Of a stretch of DNA of 39,876 nucleotides, positions 32,903 through 39,876 are shown piece after piece (position 1 is the stretch's first letter; every line of letters starts with the position of its first letter). Both the position numbers and the translations under genes were made by a program. Source of the stretch: Ruminococcus sp. Zagget11. Its GTDB lineage: Bacteria > Bacillota > Clostridia > Oscillospirales > Ruminococcaceae. Under the pieces are notes generated by a model that searched no databases, was not told the origin of the DNA, and saw only the letters and a list, made by a program, of their open reading frames with translations. Where the stretch lies: NCBI GenBank assembly GCA_001941135.1, contig MSHL01000030.1, forward strand, positions 1-39,876, read 5' to 3'.

Positions 32903-35900
32903 AGCAGATCACTCATTTCCTTTGTCCATTCTATAACGGTGGATTTATATATTTTACCTACCGCTATTTTCTGTACGAGAAGTGTTTTATCAGAAACAGG
33001 AGCTATATCGGCTACCTTTTCGGGTGGCGAGCATACTATAGCCTGTAATCCGAATTTTCTCAATAAATGTACACTTTGAACTATTCTTTCACCATCCATT
33101 TTATTGAATGCTTCATCAAATATGACAATACGCGCCGTATTTCCGTGATCACTGCTGTCGTTTACTCTATACAGCTCCGCAAAGGAAGCGAGCACTGCGA
33201 TATAAAACGGAGTTTGGGACTCTCCGCCCGATTTGGTGAAAATCGTTCTTGAAAGGTCCTCTCTTTTCCCGTTGGCATCTGTGGAAATCAATGAGAATTT
33301 CAGATATGTTTTATACTTGCTGAACATTTCAACGTTTTTCCCCGCAGTCCCCGAATCATTTCCGATACTTGTAATCTGAGAAAACAGGCTGTCAATTACC
33401 GTTTGGTACTTGTCCGTAAAAGCAATGCTGAACAGTCCTGTGTTTCCGTTGTCCAACTCATCTGACATAATCATATCATAATATTCACGTAAAGCCGGAT
33501 TAGGTTCTATCTTAAAGCTGTAGGTGTCATTTCCGAACTGTGCGAGCTTTAAAGCCCTATTAAGCTCATTGATTTTTTTCTTCCGCACTCAGAATATTGC
33601 ATCTCAGCTTGAAAAGAAAATCGCTTTTGAATTGCTCCATAGCTTCGTCTTTAGCTGATTTGATTTGTTCCCTGTATTTGGGCAGCTCATAGTCCTTGAT
33701 TTCCAAATAGCTTTTTTCGTATTCATCATTGTTTGATACATCGGCAACCTTGAAGGATGTTCTTTCATCTTTATTGTAGTCACTGCGCTTTTCCATCAGC
33801 TGATCCTCTAAGTCTTTTATTTTAGTCGCAGTCTGTTTTATGGGAGAAGCGAATTTCTCGGCTACTCTGATGTGGGCTTTACATTCCGAAAGCTCTTTTT
33901 CATATCGTACAATGCCCGTTTGCTTGCAATAGTCCTCAGAATACCTATCATCAATATCTATTTTTGATTTTTGTACATTATCCTTAAGTTCGGGTATTAT
34001 ATTGGACTTGGTATTATCTCTTTTGCTTTCATACTCCCAGATATCCCTGTCAATTTTCTTGCAATTTTCTTCTTCAGCCTTAATTTCACTATCTTTTGCT
34101 TTAATTTTTTCATCCATTTCAGTTACCCAAAATAAATTTATCTTGGAAAGCTTGTCCTCAACCTCCTTAAGCTTCAGAATTGATTTATTTTTGTCGGCAT
34201 AGTCGGAAAATGCCGCAGGAACAGCAGATGAAATATAGCTTTCCGTAAGAAACCATTCCTCCAAAAAAACAGGCTCAATTTTTCCACGCTCCGATTTCTT
34301 TTCGCTAATAGCGACATTGATTTCATTCAATGTTCTTTCCTTGGCGCGAATTTGCTTTTCAATTGAATTTCTGCCTATGTAAGGATTATCGTAAGCGTTG
34401 CTGTTAAGAGGCTTGACAGCAAAGTTGTGGTACAGCATACTATCCCTTGTGACGGAGGTTTTAAAATCTCTCAGCCTGCTTTCGTCATAGCAGCAAACAA
34501 CATTCCCCAACAAATAATCCGTATATGCCTGCACATATTTATCATTGCTTTTAACCTTTTTTGCAAGGCTGTTTTCCTTTGACGCCCTGCTGCTTTCGTA
34601 AACCCTCTGCAAATCAACGATGGCATATTCATGGATATTTTCAGCCTTACGGGCATTCTTGTAAATATAATAGGCATCCATAAAATATTCGGGAGGCACA
34701 ATTATATTCATGCGCTGTGTATTAAGATAACCCTCGACGGCATTGTGCCATTCTTCATCGGTTACTTCAATTAAATCAGCAAGAAAGCTTACGGGAACAT
34801 CACGATTGTATTTTTCACTCAAACCATCGTGAATATATTTCTTCAACCTCTCAGCCTTGGGCGGATATTGCTTTATTCCCTTTTTAAGCTCGTTTATCTG
34901 TTTATTCAGCTCATCGGATTGCACTTTGAGATTTTCCAATTCGGCTTTAAGCACTGTAAAAACCGGATCGAGAGCATTTCTCAAAGTAAGATATAATTCT
35001 CTTATCTTATTGAAATAATCTACAGAAAGCTTTTCAAAATCATTATCCTCAAATTTTTCTGTTCTCTTTAAGCATGATATTACTGCCTGCAAATCCGAAA
35101 GTATATCATCGCTTACAGCTGCCGAAGCACATTTTTCAAGGTTTTGAATCCATTTTACGGAGTGGGCTTTCATAGAAAGGATAAACCGTTCAAGATCTCT
35201 TTCATGCTTCTCAATTTCGGATTTAAGGCTCTTTTGCTCGGAATGAAGCCATTCCCAATTATTATCCGACAAATATTTCTCTTTTTCCGTAGAAAGGCGG
35301 CCGTGTTCAGCCTTAAGTGCTTCTATATGGTTCTTTACATCGCACAATTTCTGATTGTATTCATTGATAAAATCATTGTAGGAAATTAAATCTGATTCAG
35401 CCTTTTCCAGTTTATCCGTATAATCCATATATGTGCCGTAATCGATGAGAAATTGCTGAATTTTTCGCAGGGCACGTTTCTTTTCGAGCTCTGAATAATC
35501 CCTGCATATACCCTCAAGCTTATCAAGTCTTTTTTCAAAGCTTTGTGCCATATCCTCCTGCTGCTTATAGTATATAATATTTTCCTGCATTGCTGTTATA
35601 TCGATATCGTCCTCAATATCGCATACATTTTCTGTAATGAATTTTTCTATATCGGTAATAGGTTCAAAGGATATAGCCTTTTTCAGCATGGTCATAAATT
35701 TACGGTCGTGAATATTAAGCTTTGCCAGCAGTAATTCTTTGTAGCCCTCCGCCGTATCCTTAGTATCATATTTATTGGGATAGTTTTCTTTGAAATACTG
35801 TACCATTCTGCGGCTGTCCATAGTTTTACCGTTCTCGATAAATTCCGATTGCGGGATGCCGCTTTTTAGGTAAAAAATCTTTTCCTGATTTCACCGCCGT

Positions 35901-36264
35901 CGGAAAAGGTATCGAAAACCGCACCAAGGCAAAAAAACTCCGTCTTAAAATCGTCAAGAAATTCTGCGACTATATATGTGCTGAAATCCTTACCCGCTCT
36001 TATACTTGTTTTACCGCCCTCGATATCCTCACCCATAGAGCCGACAAGATAGCTTTTCAAATCCCTGTCGGATTTTTTGCCGGCTGCGGCACGGTTAAAG
36101 GCAGTACTTCTGGTTTCACCCATAAGCACAACCTGTAACGCGTCAATTATAGTAGATTTTCCCGCCGAATTTTTCCCCGTGAGAAAATTTATATTCCCGA
36201 AATCGATAATTTCTTTCTCAAAATAGTGCCAGTTAATCAATAGCAGTCTCGTCAATTTCTTCAT
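32899..36264 (-). pseudogene. jetC: Wadjet SMC-like ATPase JetC, interrupted by two frameshifts
   Basis: MukB/MksB-like SMC motor of Wadjet. The reading frame is in three pieces: 36264-35866 (Walker A GKNSAGKST at residues 30-38), 35821-33566 (two long coiled coils around a hinge-like centre, 751 codons) and 33588-32899 (signature SGGESQ at about 1012 and Walker B IVIFDEAF with Asp/Glu at about 1050). Break 1 lies at an A6 run (35872-35877, plus strand) that needs one more base. Break 2 lies at a T7 run (33572-33578) that needs one fewer. The first and third pieces are in the same frame, and the repaired protein has 1121 residues, normal for JetC. All motifs are conserved, so the damage is recent, is a base-calling error, or is bypassed by slippage. 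GGAGGAT precedes the ATG, inside the end of jetB. Confidence 0.85.
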
Positions 36265-36859
36265 CGTTTATATCCTCCGATTCAGCCTTTAAATTATCGC
36301 ATATTGCCTTGCACTTATCATTGGGTACAGCTATAAGAACAGAGGGTAGAATAACAAATCTGCACTCAAAATCGTTGTAGCTTTCATCAAGTCTTCTTAT
36401 AAGATTATGGGACTCAAGAATTCTGAATGAATCCTTTATCTCCTTTTGTGACGGCTTTTTGGGGTATATAGAGAACTCGTTGATTATCTTGCCGAAGAGT
36501 GCGCTTACCGTTGAACAGATATCTGTTTTACTGCCCACCTGAGTACGGCCCTCCTCATAAATTATCCTGATAGTTATAAGCATTACTGTTGTCAGCTTGT
36601 TAAGGGAAAGCTTATTGTACCCTTCGGTATTTTCAACGTAAATTATGCCGTATTGCGAATCCTTATGTATTCTCCACCCGCTCGGTGCAAGGTAGTCGGA
36701 GAATAATTCAAAGTTATTGTCAATAAAGCGAAATTCAGCGGATAAGCGTCCCTCGGAATTTTCCCTGAGAATATATGTTACCGATAAAAGCATATTGCAT
36801 ATCCTTGAAAACTCGTCCTTTTCCCTTTGTGTCATTTGTTCAAATAATTCGAGGCTCAC
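36233..36859 (-). CDS. jetB: Wadjet subunit JetB (MksE/KITE-like)
   Basis: 208 residues. Corresponds to the KITE-type winged-helix subunit that joins the kleisin JetA to the JetC motor. The N-terminal part (MTQREKDEFSRICNMLLSVT) and the middle (KLSLNKLTTVMLITIRIIYE) are helical, followed by a winged-helix-like region (SQKEIKDSFRILESHNLIRR) and an acidic tail. I assign it mainly by position and size between jetA and jetC. The GTG start at 36859 overlaps the jetA stop (GTGA); an ATG at 36835 is an alternative. The 3' end overlaps jetC by 32 bases. The gene appears intact. Confidence 0.82.
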   Translation of the reverse strand: MSLELFEQMTQREKDEFSRICNMLLSVTYILRENSEGRLSAEFRFIDNNFELFSDYLAPSGWRIHKDSQYGIIYVENTEGYNKLSLNKLTTVMLITIRIIYEEGRTQVGSKTDICSTVSALFGKIINEFSIYPKKPSQKEIKDSFRILESHNLIRRLDESYNDFECRFVILPSVLIAVPNDKCKAICDNLKAESEDINDEEIDETAID

Positions 36860-38247
36860 TCTTTAACCACCCTTTTGTACAGAATATGGGGTATCTGATA
36901 TTTATCCAATTTAATATTATCACCAATAATTTCCGCTGTATAGCATGAATTCCTATCATTGGCCTGTACAACAGACAAAAGCGTAAAAATGTATGTATCG
37001 TCATCCGTAATTTCAAAATCCGCCGTTGATACCTCATTTTTTTCACCCAAGATATTTTCAACAAAGTCAGCAACATTCCTTTTACTATATTTGCTGTTCA
37101 TAATCTCCATTGCCATTGCCTTTGCTTTTGCTTTAAAATCGGTTAAATCGTCGGTCATTATCAGCTCTGCATTTTTATTTCTTCTGACCGCACGTTTCCT
37201 TTCATAAAGGCTCTCGCAATCTATATAGGTCTGTTCGTACAATTCAAACATATCCGACAGATTATCACAAATTTCCTCTGAACGTTCGGAAGAAAGGCTT
37301 TTCAGCAGGTAAATAAGATTTCCCTTTACAGTTTGATCCGAATTTATCAAATAATCTATTTTTTGGGTGGTAGCCTGAGTATATCTTCGGTTTTTTCTGT
37401 CAATTACGCTGATAAAATCTTTCTCTAGGCTGTCATAGGTTTCAATTATAAAATATATCTTTCTCAGAATTTCATTTCTGCACTCCTCATAATCTGAGTC
37501 ATTATTTGCCTTAAGGTACTCTACAAGTGCTTCAATGGTTTCATCCTCAACGAGCCATTTTTTTAATATTTGCTGTATGGGGATCTTGTATTTTGGCACG
37601 GAATCTTTGATTTTCAAGGGCCTCATTATCCGTGAAACAATCTCCTCCTGATACCTGTCATAATGAGAATGAAGCACATTGTTCACATTAAGGGTGTCTA
37701 TTAGCAGTTGGTTATAATAGGTAATACTGTGGTAAACCGATTTCAGGCTTTCAACAAGCTTCTCGGTTCTTTCCGCACCGTCATTTAGGGCTGTTATCAT
37801 TTCGCGTATATCATGAGTTTCATCTGCAATTTTAAATGACGAGTATGTGGAATAAACGAATGTAAAGTTTTCGGATTCGGTTGCGTTTGATATGTCGCTG
37901 AGCAGCTGTATAATCCTATAGCTGTAGCTTGGAACAGTTACATATTCCTTAAAATCGTTTTCCGTTTCTATAATAATCCAACCCGTATTTTTCAGCTTGC
38001 GAACCAAGAAGTGAGCCTTTCCCGAAAGGGTATGCTCGCTTTCAAGAAGCTCCTCATCGGAAAAATCGGCATTAATAATTCTGTCCTCAGACTTTGAAAT
38101 AATCATGGAAATCAATTCATCCTTGGGGATTTTCAAATGCTGCTTAAAAGCATCGAGGAGGACAAAGAGTGCTTCAACATAAAGGGCTTTATTTTTTGAA
38201 GCAAGCACCGAAAATAAGTTTTCGGGGATAACGTCATATAAATACAT
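36856..38247 (-). CDS. jetA: Wadjet subunit JetA (MksF kleisin-like)
   Basis: 463 residues, resembling the JetA/DUF5716 family of Firmicutes by recollection. It is the kleisin-like subunit that bridges the two JetC heads. The protein is almost all helical: an N-terminal winged-helix-like region (about 1-100), a long helical middle with SLKSVYHSITYYNQLLIDTL (about 175-200), and a C-terminal domain from about residue 390. I start at 38247 because GGAGG lies eight bases upstream; the frame itself opens at 38283. It is first in the operon, and the gene looks undamaged. Confidence 0.83.
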   Translation of the reverse strand: MYLYDVIPENLFSVLASKNKALYVEALFVLLDAFKQHLKIPKDELISMIISKSEDRIINADFSDEELLESEHTLSGKAHFLVRKLKNTGWIIIETENDFKEYVTVPSYSYRIIQLLSDISNATESENFTFVYSTYSSFKIADETHDIREMITALNDGAERTEKLVESLKSVYHSITYYNQLLIDTLNVNNVLHSHYDRYQEEIVSRIMRPLKIKDSVPKYKIPIQQILKKWLVEDETIEALVEYLKANNDSDYEECRNEILRKIYFIIETYDSLEKDFISVIDRKNRRYTQATTQKIDYLINSDQTVKGNLIYLLKSLSSERSEEICDNLSDMFELYEQTYIDCESLYERKRAVRRNKNAELIMTDDLTDFKAKAKAMAMEIMNSKYSKRNVADFVENILGEKNEVSTADFEITDDDTYIFTLLSVVQANDRNSCYTAEIIGDNIKLDKYQIPHILYKRVVKE

Positions 38248-38304
38248 TTCATTTTCCTCCGACTTTTTTACACCCACAATCAAAATCCTAAGGGACAGGT
38301 TAAG

Positions 38305-38382
38305 GACACCGCCGCAGCTTTTCCTCTGCTCGAAGACACGTCACTGAAAGGTCTGTGAAAAGCTATCCGGCGGTGTCTTTTT
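38305..38382 (+). terminator. Long hairpin with U-tract upstream of jetA
   Basis: GACACCGCCG (38305-38314) plus AGCTTTT (38316-38322) pair with AAAAGCT (38358-38364) and CGGCGGTGTC (38368-38377). TTTTT follows at 38378-38382. It is a terminator in the plus direction, yet no plus-strand gene precedes it. On the minus strand it would be a structured leader of jetA or an intercistronic element after the 38481-39056 gene. Confidence 0.6.
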
Positions 38383-38480
38383 AAGGTTATTTCTCGATAG
38401 AAATGCAATTTTATTTACACTCACTCCGAATGGTGCTGCAATTATATAATATCAAGGGATGAATTTTACGGATAGAGTAT

Positions 38481-39056
38481 TTATTTCTTTCTGTTGTAAA
38501 AAACAACTCTTTTCACATCAATATCTCTTATGGTAATCTCATACGTCAGATATATAATGACGGATGACAGCACAGCCAATAACAGCAAGCCGATTATCCC
38601 GCCCCAGCTCAAAGCGGATATGGTTCTTTCCTCGGTAAAAAGGTCAACCCAACCGAGGGTATACATATTCATGAATATGTATATGGAAAAAAAGTCGCCG
38701 ATTACACCGATTTTCGACAAAACCAGCACTATCCACGAGGCATATTGCATTATGGGAACAGTTAGAGCCAGCTTGATACCTGTTTTAGGATCTGTTTCCA
38801 CATGACGAACCTTTTTAAGCTTTTTGTCGTCCATAGCACAGTTATAGATATAATTACAGTATAATCCGTTTACAATAATTACCGCACAGACAGCGGTAAC
38901 GATTTTTGCGACCATAAATTTTTGCATAAGTCCCAGCATCATAAAGCTGTAAATAAAGCAGATAGCTGCGCCTATAAGCCACCAAATCAAGCCCTTTAAA
39001 AACCTGATTATCAGCTTTTGCTGTGAATATTCACCGTTTGAATTGTTTGTAGCCAT
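38481..39056 (-). CDS. Polytopic membrane protein, unknown function
   Basis: 191 residues. It has a hydrophilic N-terminus with NNSNGEY, then about five hydrophobic segments: FLKGLIWWLIGAAICFIYSF, IVTAVCAVIIVNGLYCNYI, ALTVPIMQYASWIVLVLSKI, a weaker FSIYIFMNMYTL and GGIIGLLLLAVLSSVIIYL. The tail is basic. I recognise no family. It has its own promoter (39128-39100) and an AAGGAG ribosome site. It lies upstream of jetA in the same direction, 233 bases away, with the hairpin at 38305-38382 between them, so it is not clearly part of the Wadjet operon. Confidence 0.75.
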   Translation of the reverse strand: MATNNSNGEYSQQKLIIRFLKGLIWWLIGAAICFIYSFMMLGLMQKFMVAKIVTAVCAVIIVNGLYCNYIYNCAMDDKKLKKVRHVETDPKTGIKLALTVPIMQYASWIVLVLSKIGVIGDFFSIYIFMNMYTLGWVDLFTEERTISALSWGGIIGLLLLAVLSSVIIYLTYEITIRDIDVKRVVFYNRKK

Positions 39057-39099
39057 TTCAATAAAAAACTCCTTATATAGATATTTACCCTTAAATTAC

Positions 39100-39128
39100 A
39101 TTATACAATATTGTCTATCTTTTTTCAA
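39100..39128 (-). promoter_or_regulatory. Promoter of the 38481-39056 membrane protein
   Basis: On the minus strand TTGAAA (39128-39123), 17-base spacer and TATAAT (39105-39100). Confidence 0.75.
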
Positions 39129-39205
39129 GGCTATTTCCGCAAATATTTTTATTTTGGAATGATAATAATAATTGCGGGTAAATAAATTGAAGGGAGCAAT
39201 TACAA

Positions 39206-39631
39206 ATGGAGTATAGAAATCTGCAAAACGGGATATATAAAAACGCCGAAATGGGAATTACCGCCTTGGAAAAGATTATTCCCTCCGTATCGAACCATAA
39301 TCTGAAAAGCCTTCTTGTAAGGCAGTATGATGGCTACAAAAAGCAGGCTGAAAAAACCACCGAACAGCTGAAAAGCGAAAGCATTACTCCCGAAAAGCCG
39401 CCGCTTTCCACAACGATGATGTCAAAGGCAGGGATTGCAATGAAGCTTGCTATGGACGACAGCACCTCAAATATAGCTAAAATGCTTATTCAGGGTACTA
39501 ATATGGGTATAATTGAGCTTAACAAGGAAATCAACCGTACCTCCGAGAAGGACGGTCAGGCGGTAAGGTCTGCAAGAGAATTTCTTGACAGCGAGCAGCG
39601 CTACTTGGATCAGCTGAAAACCTATCTGTAA
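39206..39631 (+). CDS. Small helical-bundle protein (ferritin-like/DUF2383-like), unknown function
   Basis: 141 residues, almost all helix, in four stretches separated by short loops (MEYRNLQNGIYKNAEMGITA; LKSLLVRQYDGYKKQAEKTT; MSKAGIAMKLAMDDSTSNIA; the last helix ends REFLDSEQRYLDQLKTYL). This four-helix layout and the NIAKMLIQGTNMGIIELNKE stretch resemble the DUF2383/ferritin-like proteins found in Firmicutes, but the metal-ligand Glu/His pattern of true ferritins is not evident. GAAGGGAGC precedes the ATG at 39206. It is divergent from the membrane protein gene. Confidence 0.7.
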   Translation: MEYRNLQNGIYKNAEMGITALEKIIPSVSNHNLKSLLVRQYDGYKKQAEKTTEQLKSESITPEKPPLSTTMMSKAGIAMKLAMDDSTSNIAKMLIQGTNMGIIELNKEINRTSEKDGQAVRSAREFLDSEQRYLDQLKTYL

Positions 39632-39690
39632 TTACCATAGCAAATCACACCAAAATTATATGTAAGAAACGCATATTGAGGATAATAAAT

Positions 39691-39876
39691 TGACCCCAAA
39701 AGTTAAACAAAGATTTCAAATAGGATTTATGGAAAGCGACTAAGAGTAATCTTGGTCGCTTTTGTTATGCAGCTGAATGTCTGTATTCAACAGGCGACAT
39801 ACCATCCAGTTTTAACTTGATGCGCTTTGTATTGTACCACTCGATATATGCGTGAAGCTCCGAAATGAAGTGTTCT
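39691..39876 (-). mobile_element. Right end of an IS3-family insertion sequence (truncated by window edge)
   Basis: A terminal-repeat-like sequence TGACCCCAAAAGTTAAAC begins at 39691, in the position expected for the element end. The 3' end of a transposase gene reading from the right follows. The remainder lies beyond the window. Confidence 0.75.
39765..39876 (-). CDS. IS3-family transposase OrfB, C-terminal fragment
   Basis: The last 36 codons of an rve-type integrase: [20 protein letters not shown] followed by MSPVEYR, the hallmark of IS3/IS150 OrfB, ending at a TAA (39767-39765). The gene continues past the window edge, so whether the element is intact cannot be seen. Confidence 0.85.
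   Translation of the reverse strand, partial: EHFISELHAYIEWYNTKRIKLKLDGMSPVEYRHSAA

Noticed and set aside
35866-35900. Programmed -1 frameshifting as the explanation for jetC break 1
   Set aside because: The zero-frame slip site would be A UUU UUU, not a standard X XXY YYZ heptamer, and the second break needs a shift of the opposite sign, so a designed recoding pair is less likely than indels or slippage.
1-39876. CRISPR array
   Set aside because: I found no regularly spaced direct repeats; the only multi-copy repeats are the three scattered 95-bp palindromes.

Overview
The window looks like the chromosome of an anaerobic, plant-fibre-associated Firmicute of the Ruminococcus/Oscillospiraceae type. 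The signs are a pyruvate formate-lyase fermentation locus, secreted lipoproteins with Gram-positive lipoboxes (a GH5 endoglucanase-like enzyme, an SGNH esterase, a GH3 enzyme), consensus TTGACA-17-TATAAT promoters, GGAGG ribosome sites, a CIRCE heat-shock operator and a JetABCD (Wadjet) locus. The genus is inferred from gene content only.

Layout. 110-3786 (minus): pyruvate formate-lyase operon with two promoters; the glycyl-radical domain is a separate small cistron between pflB and pflA. 3819-4058: remnant of a DHHW/AlgX-like gene. 4201-4694: tRNA operon Val-Asp-Gly-Cys with promoter and terminator. 4709-6481 (minus): SCP2-domain protein and CapA-like lipoprotein, with a 95-bp palindromic mobile element at the predicted transcription start. 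6577-15711 (plus): probable long operon made of a CNNM/CorC-type CBS membrane protein, five tandem transglutaminase-fold proteins (four clear lipoproteins and one with a damaged 5' end) and D-aminoacyl-tRNA deacylase. 15731-19562 (plus): GH5 lipoprotein, nuclease-like protein, small membrane protein, TetR regulator, membrane protein. 19579-22206 (plus): SGNH esterase and GH3 lipoproteins.

22317-27274 (plus): a compact three-gene unit of dynamin-like GTPase, M48-fold protein with a destroyed zinc site, and a second dynamin-like GTPase. This is the best candidate here for an under-described system. 27382-28028 (minus): Hsp20 with a CIRCE operator. 28166-31657 (plus): three biotin-dependent carboxyl-transfer genes (CoA carboxyltransferase, biotin carrier, OadA/5S-type subunit), laid out like a soluble transcarboxylase; a second 95-bp element separates the first two. 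31694-38247 (minus): complete Wadjet plasmid-defence operon jetA-jetB-jetC-jetD, in which jetC is broken by two compensating single-base homopolymer indels. 38481-39876: a membrane protein, a small helical-bundle protein, and the end of an IS3-family element running off the window.

The window therefore combines central fermentation, cell-surface polysaccharide breakdown, and a 16-kb stretch with a membrane-GTPase module and an SMC-type anti-plasmid system on either side of a housekeeping carboxylase operon. All family assignments come from motif recognition by eye; no search was run.
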